Notes under the pieces: generated by a model | What the model was told of the DNA's origin: nothing | Database searches by the model: none | What the model saw: the letters and a program-made list of their open reading frames with translations, nothing else | Source of the DNA: Drosophila pseudoobscura | Taxonomy: Eukaryota; Arthropoda; Insecta; Diptera; Drosophilidae | Length of the DNA: 64,000 nt | NCBI RefSeq assembly: GCF_009870125.1 | Contig: NC_046683.1 | Coordinates: forward strand, 54,389,869-54,453,868 | Direction of reading: 5' to 3' | In this document: piece after piece, positions 12,762-24,298 of the stretch | How the letters are laid out: each line of letters begins with the position of its first letter | How positions within the stretch are numbered: position 1 is the first letter of the stretch | Position numbers and translations under genes: made by a program

Positions 12762-14530
12762 GCGGAGCACAGGGCGCACAGGACACACAGTACACACAGG
12801 ACAGGCATCGGCAATCTTTATCAACATTTCCTTAAGTTATTCAAATCCCCAGCCCCCCATTCTATTGAGTTGGCAGTGCAACATGTGATTCAAAACAAAA
12901 ACTACTATACCACACGTAAAACACAAATAATTTTAACAAAAAAACACACACAGATTATTGTCTTTTGGAGTTATTGTTCCCCACCCCCCCCAACAGTTGT
13001 CGAATGTAAATATTTTCTCTGCAAAGCATATGTAGTTTTTGTTTTTTTCTGTATAATTTCGAAACCCCACATAATTGTTAAAGCTTACAAATGAGTGCAG
13101 GATGCAAACATGAATAAGGGCAGGTACAGAGTCCAGCTAGTTCTAAGAGTAACCATTTATTAATATATAACGTATGATATACATGCAAATATACTGAATA
13201 CGCGGGTGGATACATGGCATATGTACAACAAAACACACGAAAGCTAGACCCAAGCAAACAGTAAAGGTAACGTAACATAGCGTAGTGGGGCAAAATGCAA
13301 GCCAAAACTGAGTTTAAGCCCCAGCCCGAAACCCGAAAACCCCAAACCCCATATCTATACCCATACCCCATACCCATATATATATCATGTGCTGGAATAT
13401 TCATCCATCCTTCCCACATAGCTATATAGTGTAATATTTTTTTTTTTTTATATTTAACAATCGAATATTCCCCGCCTCCCCATCGTACGATTACAAGCAT
13501 ACAATATTTATGGCTGCAGCTGCACTACACAAAAAAAAAAACAAACATATTTACAATGTGCTATGTTCATAGTTTTTAGTTAGGTATCTTTTTCTAAAAA
13601 CCACAAACACGACCCTTGAAAAGCCTATTTAATTTTAAATGACAAAAGGAACTTTTTAAGTTTTTCTACAAAACAAAAAAGAAGCCCACAAATCTTTTGA
13701 AAAAAATCTATATATAAAATATATGTACATTATATATACTATAAATATATGTACACAAAGGAAACGAACATTCACGAGTGTATAAACGGTACAGCAAATA
13801 CAGATCAGATTTGAACTAATAAACAAAATACTATTAAAATGAACTGCACTATATTTCCATCACGTATAATAATTAATACTTATGCTTTGTAAATATGTTT
13901 AATTTGTATAATACAAATTGAAATAACAAAATTTAATTTTTAAAATTAAATTTAATTAAGAATAGGAGCTATTACTTATTTTAATAATAAAAAACCGAAA
14001 TAAGTTTTTATTTCATCATTTTTATTATTATAATATATACATATACATATTTATTTTCAATTTTCTTTTGGAAATAAATTGTTTTATAACTCTTATTCTT
14101 AATTAGTATTTTTCAAATTGAAAATAAAAATAGTTCTTCAATATTTCAAAACTAAACTCTATTAAAAATCAGAAACTAATTTGTATTATAAAAATTAGAG
14201 TCCCTACGGTCCCTGTTTTAAACCGACCTAAAAATGAGAACTTATTGTAAACGAAAGTACAGAAAGTAATTTGGGTTGGCATAGGGTGCTACAGCTCTCA
14301 TAGCCCCAGATCTCTAGGATTTCTGTGTAACCTACGAATATTTCGAGGGATTTTCAGTAGAAAAACTCGATTTTTCTTCGGAAGGGTGTGTTTTTCAAGA
14401 GTTTTTTAAGGTGGTAAAAAAGTATTCAACGTTTAATTTCGAGACATAGAGGAGAACATGTCGTCCGAGTCGTGCACATTTCACGTCCAAGCGAGATCTG
14501 AGAGTCGGCCTGCTACACCCGACACTTGGA
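12762..14530. other. Atg1 3' UTR and AT-rich spacer
   Basis: The Atg1 3' UTR probably runs to just past an AATAAA at 13818-13823. From about 13850 to 14260 the sequence is very AT-rich, with repeated AATTTAATTTTTAAAATT-like motifs, and carries no gene I can support. Gene A begins its 3' UTR shortly after, on the opposite strand. Confidence 0.6.
13818..13823 (+). promoter_or_regulatory. Atg1: Polyadenylation signal (AATAAA), Atg1
   Basis: AATAAA located about 1.06 kb after the Atg1 stop, at the edge of the AT-rich spacer. It is the likely cleavage signal. Confidence 0.5.
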
Positions 14531-16806
14531 TCAACAGTTTTTGCCTCCAATTCTGCGGGCCACTCCAATCTGGCCAAAGGGGGAGAAGTCACGGGGCTGC
14601 GCTGTGGGAGAATAGCCAGGGATAAGAGCCTGCCTCAAATGGCTGATGTGGGCGGCTGCAGTTTGGCGTTTGGGGCATATTAGGTTACAGCCCTGGTTAC
14701 AGCCCAGGCTGAAACTCTGGTTGCAGCTCATTCTTTCGTCGTAGAGATTGTTCTTCTTCATCAGCTCTGGCCCGCCGCCCACTTTCCTATCATTTTTCTT
14801 CTTTCCTTTGGGCCCTGCGGCAGCGGCAGCTGCTGCTGCTGCTGCTGCTGCTGATGGTCTTTTCCCTGGAGCTGCTTCCTTGCCCTGGGGTTTTTCGGGT
14901 ATCTTCTCCAGAGGATTCGGCGCACAGCAACTTTGGCAGCCATTGCAGCAATTGGGATTCGGGTACCAGTAGTAGCAGCCAGTGTATGGGTTGTAGCAGT
15001 AGTAGTAGGGCCAGCAGCAGGAATTGCAGTTGCCATTGCAGCAGATTTGGCAGGAACTGGGTGGTTGTGGTTCTGCTGCTGGTTCGCACTGATCTGGCGT
15101 GCAATTAGATGGGTACTTATTGGACTTTCCCGATGCCGTCTGCGTGCATTCGTCGGAACTGTGGAGAGGCCTCGCTGTAGGGGATTGATCTTAATGGCTA
15201 ATGTTCTCGGGGATAACTGACCTTATCATGCAGCTGGTGTTGCAGCAGAAGGAGCGCATCGATGGTCGCGAACTGAGTGCAGGGGGACACGTACAGGGAG
15301 CATTCGCGGTGGATGCGTCAGGCGTTACAGCCTTTGTGTCTTCCCCACTTGGCTGTTGGGTGGAAGGCGACACTGATGCGTTTGATTTGGCATCGGGTGC
15401 AACTGCAGGGGAGGCAGCCTTCTTGCCATTTGTATCGCTTTTGGAAGGTTTGCGTTTCGGTGACGATTTCTTTGTCCTCTTGGGTTCGCCCTCACCCGTC
15501 TTGTTGGCCATCTCTAGGTCGATGGGCAGCTGGAGACAGCAGTCCTGCAAACCATTCGCTGGATAACACAATTGCAGCGATTTGAGCACGCTGCAGATGA
15601 CATTGGACAGATTAATGCCTCGATCTCGGGCCTTGGGCTATTTAATTTTGTACTATGTGTGGCTAGAGCTAGAGCTCCATTTTTTTGAATGGGACTCTGA
15701 CGGGAAACTCACCGCTGAAAAGCTTCTACTTTTCGATTGTACTGATCACAGCCTTCTCCATAGCTCTCATTCTTTTGTGGCGATTTCCTTGAATACAAAT
15801 CGCACCGAGCTCGACATGTGCACACGAGTTCCCCCGTGCAGGGATCAAACTGTTGCCCACGTTCGCTGGGCAGTCCCGCTGCCCGTACTGGGGGACATCC
15901 AGGAGGCGTGCCAGCCCCATATTGCCCATTGGGAAAACCAGGCTGTGAATACGGTGATCTTACGGGTCCAGGAGCTCCGCAAATATTTGATGTTTGTCCA
16001 TCAGCCTCATATCTCTGCATACCTTGTGAACAATATCCTGGCATACATTTTGGACCACAACAGGTCATACATTGTGCGCCACACCCCAGTGGCATACATC
16101 TTGGATCTGCATACCTTGTATTTGGTGCTGATCCTTCAGGTCCTATAGCTCCGAAAGGTCCTATTCGACATCTGGGTATTGGGACTTGTGTCCCCGGAAG
16201 AGGCATTCCTCCTTGTTGAGGGTAAACACCACACTGACAAGGAGTCATTCCTTGCATCATCTGAGTGCTAGGAACCGTACCCTGCTCGGATGATCCTTCT
16301 TGGGCAGCCCGACTCTTAGCTCCTTTACCAGGCATGCCAGACGGTCCTTGTCCTTTCCCAGGCGTCTTTTTAGCCGTCCGCTTTGGTTCATTGTTTGCCC
16401 TAACAGTCTGTTTAGTTCCGGCCTTAGTCTTCGGTTTTTCTGTTTTCTGTTTTTGCCCCTTTTTGTTGATTGCTAAAGTCACCTTTTTACCCTTTCCCTT
16501 TGCTGCGGCATCTTCCGGACATTTTTCATACCCATCCTCCTCGGGTGGACAATCCGGCTGTTTGCACAGAAAGCATGGAGAGCCCATGGCCGAGAACTTT
16601 TCGAACTCCTGCGGACAGTAGAGGGGCTGCTGGAACGGATATCTAGCGCAACATTGGGGGCATGGCCTGAAAGGAACTCTGAAAAAAAAAAAACAGGGCC
16701 TGAAAAAAGTGCTCCAATATTTTATTTATACTTACCCTCTATACACCGCCTTGCAGTTATAGCAGAACATCAGAGTCTGAGGCGGATCCCGTATGCATGC
16801 GGACAT
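14531..16806 (-). CDS. Gene A: Cys-rich, basic, low-complexity protein (uncharacterised)
   Basis: Four exons: 16736-16806, 15713-16678, 15222-15590 and 14531-15158 (TGA at 14531). They close in frame at 2034 nt, or 677 aa. The start ATG (16804-16806) is followed by two CxxC-type pairs (CYNC, CPQCC) and then CFLCKQPDC, which looks like a small metal-binding N-terminal module. A long Lys/Gly-rich basic stretch follows, then Cys/Pro/Gly-rich sequence, a KRTKKSSPKRKPSK segment, a very Cys/Tyr-rich patch (CCNGNCNSCCWPYYYCY), a run of ten Ala, and a C-terminus with CNQG repeats. No enzyme domain is visible. Frame continuity and acceptor choice fix the internal junctions. The composition resembles fast-evolving male-germline proteins (inference only). 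It is divergently arranged with gene B, 1.5 kb away. Confidence 0.75.
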
Positions 16807-18372
16807 TTTGAAAAGACAACTACGACAATTGTTAGCTCCTCACGATTACAGCTCCAACAAAACTCATGGCCAAGGCTAAGAGAACTACAAAAACAAAGCA
16901 TCTAGTCTAAGATAAAATGACAACATTTTAAAAAGTTCTTGATTGCTTAAACTAAGTCTAATGGTTTGTTTTTCTTGTATACAGACAGATAAACGAGTTG
17001 GTATGTTTTGAGGCGCGGCAAACCATTCGTATTCTCACCCCCACCCACAGGTGTTTGTTCGATCTCCCTTTGCATTCGAAAGAGCGAGACAAACATTCCA
17101 TTGAGCCTCTCCTTCACTTTCCTTCGGCAGCAGTTTTTGCAAGCAGCGAGAAGCTGAGCAAAAGCAAATGCAAATTTCCAATAGGCATGCTGTTAGGATG
17201 CGCCGCCGGTGGCCGGAGAGGATGGAATGAGAGAGCAATTAGGAATAGACCGAGAAAGAGAGCATGGAAGCCTTGGAATTGGAACGAACACCAAGTCACG
17301 TACGCATCTGTCTCGCTCTCATTCATTTGTTCGTTCGTTCGAGGCGTGCGGTTCAAAGTCAGCTCCGCTCCGCGTTTGCGGCCGCGAAAATGCGAAAAAT
17401 GGTGGAAAATCCTGCGGAAAAGTGTCGCGCAGCTGTGCAGTGAAGTGTAGAAGTGAATAAACATTAAATATGTCCCAACAGTTTCGTTTAAAAGCAAAGA
17501 AAGTGAGTGATCGAGTGCGGGGGCGAAATGGCATGGAAATGGCATAAAGGCAGAGGAAAATAATTTGTTTTTTTTCAAGTGAAGTGCATCAAGTGCTACA
17601 TATTTGATATAAGCATATTATTTGATACATTAATAAACTTTTTCCATGGCCAAAGTGCTCGTTTAGTCGCGTGATCTTGCGCTGTGGTGTGTGTGCGTGT
17701 GTAGGAATGATGCAGAAAAGGCGCGAAGTTTTTTCTCTTTCATCTTACACGAAGGCGCAAGGAGAAAGATAAGAAAGCGTAAAGAAGGAGCGAAGGCGCG
17801 CTCTCGTTGTAGGTGTCGTCCTAGTATAAGGTGCGGCATTCCAAGTCTTGGCATCTGTCCCTCTCTCTCGCACATGCACTTGATCAAAAAAGTAAATATC
17901 GTGGGAGGGGCACCTCTCCTTGTGTTCTTATTGGAATCAATTTACGTGAACAAATTATGTGTGCGGAGCTGACTTCGGCGTTAAAAAAGTGTTAAAAAAG
18001 CGTTAAAAAAGCGTTAAAAAAGCGGCAAAAACGGTAAATACGCGAGCGGGAAAAATATTGCAGAAAGGAGTGCACAATTATGAATGAAAAGGTGAGTTTT
18101 ATTCTCTGTTTTTTTTTGGGTTTATAAAAAGGTCGCCCTCGTTTTTGCAAGTTTTAAAAAGTTTCAGCTTAAAATCCAAGAAATATGTACTATATACCAT
18201 TCCCCAAACCAACACGTTATCGAGTTGTATTCCCAGACATTTGTTTTGTTTGATCTACCAAATCCTAGTCCTCTTCGAAACCTATCAACTTGAATATAAT
18301 ATAAAATTCATCGTATGATGTCGGAAAACTTAAATTTGTTTGTGTGAACGGAAGTATTGTAGAATTGGTTGA
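16807..18372. promoter_or_regulatory. Intergenic region between divergent genes A and B, with candidate 5' exons
   Basis: This should hold the start sites of both genes. On the + strand, a GTTCGTTCG-containing, GC-rich block near 17325-17400 looks promoter-like. It is followed by ATGTCCCAACAG...AAA|GTGAGT (17470-17502) and by ATGAATGAAAAG|GTGAGT (18080-18091). Both are short open exons ending in consensus donors. They are probably untranslated or alternative leaders of gene B, or leaders of a gene not otherwise seen. No other coding exon is supported. Confidence 0.4.
17979..18022. repeat. 11-bp tandem repeat, four copies
   Basis: Four head-to-tail copies of (C/T)GTTAAAAAAG lie about 60 bp upstream of the ATGAATGAAAAG exon. 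The second unit differs only at its first base. Confidence 0.9.
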
Positions 18373-19819
18373 ATGGCCCCCAACAAAAGCTACGGTGCCA
18401 GCGCAAGGACGACAGGCGCAAGGACGACAGGCGCAAGGACAAGCGGCGTAAGGTCAAGCGGCACAATGACAAGCGGCGCTGGTCCCTATCGGAGCAATAC
18501 GAGTCCCGAACGTGGACGCACCCGAAGGGCCACTCCCATCGTCTATCCGGAATCGGCGCTCACGAGGTCAAGCACATCCCACACCCAGACACGCAGCCGG
18601 ATCGGAATGCAGCTGCTTCGGGACCTGGCGCAGACTCTGCCCGCGTCCCCATCACGGATCTCGCCCACAACAAACGGCAATGTGCGCCGCGTTCGACACC
18701 GATCCAGGGTGGAACAGAATGGACCGTCGGAATTGGTGTTGAATAGATCGGTGCCCATGCAGTCAAGGACAGCGTTTGGGGGGCCCGTGCCCATGGCCGT
18801 GGGGATACCGGTCAGAGAGGTGTCCGGCAAGGATATTCCCAGGAGGGTGAGAATCAGGTCCCAAGGCAAAGATGCTGGAGAGCGCACTTTTAAGAACGAA
18901 AGAGCCTCTATCTCCATGAGCAACACTAGTACCGCCCGAAAGATTCCCATGCGAACAGACTCCAGTCTTAGCCAGCAGTACAAGAGGTCTTCCCACTCGC
19001 CCCAATCGCCTATCGTCATGGTGAGCGCCCCTGCAAAACTGGATAAGCCGGTCAAAAAAGGAGATACAGTAAACCAGGACATAGAGCAGGCTGCCGGACT
19101 TGCCGATGAAAACAAGTCCGTGGCGTCTGCTCCAAAGCCAGGTGAAGTAAAGCCCGTCGCTGGCAATGAGGATAAAGACGAGACCTTACAGCCGGAGAAA
19201 GTGGACCCCACCGCAACCGCTGGGGCTGGGGCTGAAGACAAGACTGAAGCAAGTGCCATGTCCCAGCCGTGTATGAAGATCTTTCCGTGCTTCCGTGGGG
19301 AATATCCCACGCGCAATCGGCCTGCGCCTTATCAGTGGTTCGAGCAAACCGGATTTAATTCTGGTGGCCCGGGCACTAGCTCTGGCAACGCAGGCAAGGA
19401 AAACATTCTCACCACCTGCGAGGTGACCGAGGAGACCTTTCTGAGGTACGTTCTGCTAGGGTAATTCCCATTCCTATTGATAAAGCTATAAATGGTGTTT
19501 TATTTGCTTTCCTCCCTGTCCTCCCTGCCACAGCATCGGATGCGATTGTGATGAGAAGGCTTTATGGTCGTCGGGGCAGGGGGCTTCCCAGTTCATGGGT
19601 GCGCTGCCGGGATCGGAGCAGGGACAGACGCCGTTCAGAAACATTGCACCGCAGCAACAGTGTGGACCGTCCTGTATGGAGCAGCAGCCACGGTGTATGC
19701 CCCAAAGCCAGTCATCTCCTGTGCAGCGCCAACAGCCAATGTACGGATGCTATCCCACTCAGAACGCCTCGCAAAACATGTACAATCAACAGCAACAGCA
19801 GCAGCAGCAGCATCAGCAA

Positions 19820-19852
<33 letters not shown>

Positions 19853-20782
19853 AAGCAACAGCAGCAACAGCAGCAGCAACAGCAGCAGCAGCAGCCCAGC
19901 TGCTGTGGACTGACCGAAATGCTGGCCCAGCAGCTGCACCAACAGATGCAGGAGGCGCAGGCCCAGATAGCACAGGTCCAGCTCCAGTTGAACAACGCCA
20001 CCCAGCAGACAAATGTGAACGATCAGATCGGCAACGAAGAGCCGTATTGGCCAAGCAAGGACTCGGACAAGGAAGACGATATGGGTGGTGATGATACGGG
20101 CTACACCACTGATCAGTCCTTGAATATCTCGTGCTCATGCTCGGCGATGTATCAAGAGCCGCAGGAGGAGGAACCGTTGCATGCGACTGGATCCTGTCTG
20201 ATGATGCCCCCCTGTTCATATCCGCCGCCAGCACAGCCGCCATTTCAGTTTCCCGATCAACAGGAGCAAAATCCTTGGCAACAGCGACCTTCTCGACCTT
20301 CTTGTCAGCAAAAGCAACAGTTTCCTTGCCAGCAACAGCAGCAGCAGCAGCAGCAGTTCCCATGCCAGCAACAGCAGCAGCAGCAGTTCCCATGCCAGCA
20401 GCAACAGAAATTTTCCAACGAGCAGCAGTTTCCGTGCCAGCAACAGCAGCAGTCATCTCCCCCTCCCTGCCAGCAGCAGCAGCAGTCACCCACTTCTCCC
20501 TGCCAGATGCAGCAGCAACTGTTGCTGCACCTCCTGCAGCAGCAACAAAATCTGATACGGCAGCAACAAGAGCAGCAGCAAAACCAGAGGCCCAATCAGC
20601 AACAACAGCAACCCAACCCGGGTGCAAAATTCTACCGACCGATGTCGGGAGCAGCATCCTTTCAACAGCAAAATCAGTCGCAGCATAATATGTGCCCCCA
20701 TTTGTCGCACTGCTGTCCCAGCTGCGGCTGCCAGCGGTATGGCAAAATGCGCTACATGATGCCGCGACGCTGGCCGTGCTAA
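18373..20782 (+). CDS. Gene B: polyGln- and Cys-containing low-complexity protein (uncharacterised)
   Basis: Two exons, 18373-19445 and 19534-20782, joined in frame through a GT-AG intron of 88 bp; 2322 nt, 773 aa. The N-terminus carries Gly-Ala-Arg-Thr-Thr type repeats encoded by a 15-bp repeat (about 18408-18480). The middle is Ser/Arg- and Lys/Glu-rich. The first exon ends with a Cys-bearing segment (CMKIFPCFRGEYPTRNRPAPY). Exon 2 begins IGCDCDEK, then has a polyGln tract with a few His and Lys (about residues 442-477), an acidic stretch, several FPCQQQQQ repeats and a Cys-rich C-terminus (MCPHLSHCCPSCGC). No catalytic domain is seen. The ATG at 18373 is the first in this frame. A second frame is also open from 18363 to 18746 (see findings). 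AATAAA occurs at 20967-20972. It is the parent of the decayed copy near 24.6-25.4 kb. Confidence 0.75.
19786..19895 (+). repeat. CAG/CAA repeat encoding polyGln in gene B
   Basis: Mixed CAG/CAA codons encode an interrupted run of about 35 residues, nearly all Gln. It is missing from the decayed copy, where a deletion removes it. Confidence 0.9.
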
Positions 20783-20966
20783 CGGTTCCAATCGAATTGT
20801 TTTTAGGGTACCATGTACAGATATAGATACAAGTCAACCGGTAAACCAGGAAATATCTGTGCAGGGTACGCTTCTACGGCCCACAATACGATGGAAGAGC
20901 TTTTCCTACCTAATTTTGCAATTCTTCCGGCTAAAATTGATGCCAAAAAGTCAACAATAACACAAC

Positions 20967-21004
20967 AATAAAGTCTGAAATTGGTTTTCAACATTAAATT
21001 TATT
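20967..21004. promoter_or_regulatory. Back-to-back polyadenylation signals of gene B (+) and gene P1 (-)
   Basis: AATAAA on the + strand at 20967-20972 faces AATAAA on the - strand (TTTATT at 20999-21004) less than 30 bp away. The tail-to-tail transcripts therefore probably overlap. The same arrangement is preserved in the second duplicate near 25.51-25.55 kb. Confidence 0.6.
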
Positions 21005-21081
21005 TTATATTTTACTAGCTACCCCGCCAAATCATTCGCCGAACTATCGTGAACTATTTCTGTTGCTCCAAACTATGTAAT

Positions 21082-21795
21082 TTAGCATCCGTGTGGATCG
21101 CTGTGGTTCCCTGTGGAATCTGAAGGTTGGGGCAACGAGCACATCCCCGTTGTCATCTCCATTTCATTTTTAACCATCCCGTCTGGTTGCTCTGGATTTA
21201 TTTCTGGATTTCTTTCGCCGGAAAGCGTAGCGTCGGTCTGGGTTGCCGGGTTCCAAGGGCGGAACCGGAATTTCGGTTTCTTCTCTGGTTCCGTTTTGGC
21301 TTCCTTCTCCGCTCCGGTCTTATCCATCGGTTTATTTGTAATTTTCTTTGTGATTGATTCATTTGGTTTTGGTTTACGGGTTTTTGACGAAGTCTTTGTT
21401 GGTTTGGTCGTTGCTTGCTTCGACTTCGGTTGTTCCTTTTTAGTGGGACGCGGGGCCCCAGCCCTTTTCGATGGTAAGCGTTTTTTCACAGGAGTGTTCC
21501 GCTTCATGAGGACTTTCTTAGCGGCTTTGTTGGGTATTCCTCGTCCTCGTCCTCGTCCTTGTCCTTGTCCTTGTCCTTGTCCTCGTCCTCTCTGTTCTAC
21601 ACGATCCGAGGGCGGATCGCTGCGTCTCACTGGCTTTGGCTTTCGCTTGACTGGAGCTCCTTTGCGCCTTTTAGCCAGTGGTGGCCCCTCAATGGAGGAC
21701 TCGGATCCCCATGCTCTCTGGTCGAGGACCATCTGGCGGCGCTTCTTGGCCAATCGCGTTTCGATCGTATAGATTTTACGTTCAGGCGTTGACAT
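21082..21795 (-). CDS. P1: highly basic Lys/Arg/Pro-rich protein, first duplicate
   Basis: Single-exon gene of 237 aa, ATG at 21793-21795, TAA at 21082-21084. After an MSTPERKIYTIETRLAKKRR start it has an Arg-Gly/Gln-Gly repeat (RGRGQGQG, from a 6-bp DNA repeat around 21540-21592). A long Lys/Pro/Thr-rich tail (KKVLMKRNTPVKKRLPSKR; KPTKTSSKTRKPKP) resembles histone H1 tails or protamine-like sperm chromatin proteins. The C-terminal 50 residues are neutral to acidic and end in HGC. No known fold is assigned. A nearly identical intact copy (P2) lies 4.5 kb away. A DNA- or RNA-binding role is inferred from composition alone. It is tail-to-tail with gene B. Confidence 0.75.
   Translation of the reverse strand: MSTPERKIYTIETRLAKKRRQMVLDQRAWGSESSIEGPPLAKRRKGAPVKRKPKPVRRSDPPSDRVEQRGRGQGQGQGQGRGRGRGIPNKAAKKVLMKRNTPVKKRLPSKRAGAPRPTKKEQPKSKQATTKPTKTSSKTRKPKPNESITKKITNKPMDKTGAEKEAKTEPEKKPKFRFRPWNPATQTDATLSGERNPEINPEQPDGMVKNEMEMTTGMCSLPQPSDSTGNHSDPHGC
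21540..21592. repeat. CCTCGT/CCTTGT hexanucleotide repeat in P1
   Basis: The 6-bp repeat encodes Arg-Gly and Gln-Gly dipeptides. The order of Arg and Gln units differs in P2, so the two copies have diverged here faster than elsewhere. Confidence 0.9.
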
Positions 21796-22329
21796 GTTCT
21801 ATGCTTATTGTTGTATGTTGTTTTAATGAATGATTCGATTCGGAATGAATCTGATATAGGAATCTATACCTGACGTATCATGTACAGCCTACTTGAAATG
21901 TAGAAATTATATTCCACCTCGGAGTATTTTGTTTAGTAACTAGCTGACCATTTGCGGCAAACCATTTGTGAACTATTTCGTTTTCATTTCGAGCCATTAA
22001 TTGAATGTGCGAATGGACTTCTGGAACAGGTTTGATCCTGTATCCGTGCCGAAGAGCATGCCTTTCAATGGTAAACGCCCCCTTGCGTTTCTCAAAACAC
22101 TAAACACACAATCGAATAGATCAGTGCATATTTAATTACTTTCTTGATTGTCTGGCAATTTCTATGGGATCGAATCCCGATTGAAATATGGTGGGTACAA
22201 AAAACTAAAAATGTATCAAAATAGTTCGATCCGTGACACGAGATTTTCATATACATATGTATAGATACATATATAGATATATTTACTTAATGTAGATATT
22301 TACTTAATATCCATAGGAATTTTTGAAGC

Positions 22330-24130
22330 CCAACTCAAAACATTCCCCTGTTCAAGGAAATTCTGGGTAGCTCGCTTGACTTACACACATATTTAAGGAC
22401 CGCTGAGGATGTAGATGCTGTAGAAGTCTGTGACGCTTCTTCTGCTGCTACCACCTGCGGCCCTCATGGCAGTCGAACTTCACAGACTGGAAACCACAGA
22501 GGCGGCACTTCGAGTGAGGTCGAAGGGCTTCTTCTGCTCAAGAAACGACTCAGGCGCGAGTACATACGCACCGCACCCATGACCCGTAGGTTGACAGAGT
22601 CTTCTGGAGAGTGGCTAACCGGGTTAGGAAGAAATTGGCGACACAGAGGACCGATGCCGCGGATAAACTGCTATCGCAGGCTACAGCAGACGTACACTCA
22701 AACTATGCCCTTTGGAAGCTGAGAGGACGTTTCAAGCGGCAACCCACACCCCGCTTTCCGGTAAGGAGGTCTGACGGCTCTTGGGCTAGAACAGCAATGG
22801 ACAGAGTGGAGGCTTTTGCGACTAATCTGGACGAAAGATTCACCCCATTCCGGACGACATCTAGTAGAAGAGCAACTTAGGTCCAAGAAGGCCCCTGGCG
22901 ATGATAGGATTGACAATGTTGTGGCAAAGGCGCTACCAAACAGCGCTAATCTTTAATGCGTAGCTAAGATTAGCTTGCTTCCCAAAAGCCTGGAGATGTG
23001 CCCACATAATCATGTTGCCAAAGCCAGGGAAACCATCGGAAGACCTCAACAACCATAGACCAATTAGTCTCTTGTCGACTTTTGGAAAAATGTTTGTGCG
23101 CTACATCCTACAAAGGGTACTGGAGTCGTCGCTGGTCAAAACAGCCATGCCAAACTACCAATTTGGGTTCACCCTTCAGCACTGCCCACCCGAACAGCTG
23201 CACAGGGTGGTGGAACACATAATAGACGGTTTGCAAGACAAGCAGTACACTATAGCTGCTTACCTGGATATTGCGCAGGCTTTCGACCGGGTGTGGCACC
23301 AGATCAAAATGATGCTCAACCCTCAGCTGTATGATGTTATCAAAAGCTTTCGGAGGAAGACGGAGAGGACCCTCCGTGTAGTCCAGAATGGTGCAGCTTC
23401 TTCGATCAACACCGACACTGTACTGCCTATGATGGCACAGACAAACTACAGCAATACCTCAAGCTGTTTGAAAACTGGGCCTGCCGATGGAACATCTCCA
23501 CAGACCCTGATAAATGTGCAGTGTCGCCGCACACTTTAAGAGTGGGCTCTAGCCCTGGTGTCTTCCTGCTTGGGAAACTCGTGGAGCAGCGTAGGAATCA
23601 CACATACCTCGGAGTTACACTGGATGCACGTCTAACTTTCGGCAGTCACATCCGTAGCGTGGGGAGCATGTTGGTGGGTAAGGCCCAGAAAATGATCTGG
23701 CTACTTAAACAAAGCAAGAAGCTCAGTTTAAAAAACAAAGTCATGATCCACAAAGCCATACAAGCCCCTGTCTGGAAGTACGGCATTGAGGTGTACGAGA
23801 TGGGATTGCCGCCAAGTCTAACCTTGCGCGGATCATGACATTCCAGAGTAAATTTGTGCGTAAAACCTCCGGAGCTGAGTGGTATGTCCGTAACCGGGAC
23901 ATCGCCAAGGACCTTAACGTACCACTTGTTGGTGATGTTATCAACAATCAAGCGAAGAGCCACCCTAATGTACTGGCGAGGCGTCTTGCCAGATCCAGAT
24001 ACCGGCGTAGGCTGGCCAAAATACACCCAGTCGACCTGCCCAACAATCATCCAAGAGGACCTCTGCCCTAGAAAACCTGGACAGATAATTGAACCAAATA
24101 ATATCCTCATCCAAATTCTTTGACCTTGAT
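22330..24130 (+). mobile_element. Degraded jockey-clade LINE fragment (RT region)
   Basis: Broken + strand frames read like jockey-type ORF2. They include an upstream helical linker, LPKPGKP...NHRPISLLSTFGKMFVR (RT domain 1), FGF near 23162, and LDIAQAFDRVWH (the first catalytic Asp of motif A). A YLGVTLD...HI thumb-like segment and the C-terminal LARRLARSRYRRRLAKIHP part follow. Frames shift several times and the DD catalytic motif is absent, deleted between 23330 and 23470. No endonuclease domain is seen, so it is 5'-truncated and dead. It sits inside a ~2.2-kb stretch (about 22135-24298) found in the first duplicate but not the second. Confidence 0.85.
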
Positions 24131-24298
24131 AACAGGGGTTTTTTTTTTTAATTATCCTAATTTTTCTGTGACTATTGCACAAGTTGCTCTAACAGTAACA
24201 GCAAACGACATAATTTGTATCAGTGATATTATTTTATAATCAAAACTACCCAATACAATCCAAAATATAATAAAAAAATAAAAGTATATTTAAAAAGG

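Noticed and set aside
16998..17450. 150-codon plus-strand frame between genes A and B
   Set aside because: Composition looks like a GC-rich promoter or leader (GTTCGTTCG repeats). It overlaps candidate first exons and has no recognisable protein.
19635..20837. 400-codon minus-strand open frame opposite gene B
   Set aside because: It arises because CAG/CAA repeats read as Ala/Val/Leu codons in reverse without stops. There is no homology-like texture, and the + strand frame has splice signals and a coherent protein.
21113..21772. Phe/Gly-rich plus-strand frame opposite P1, and its twin opposite P2
   Set aside because: Mirror of the Lys/Pro-rich coding strand. Its conservation between copies only reflects the DNA duplication.
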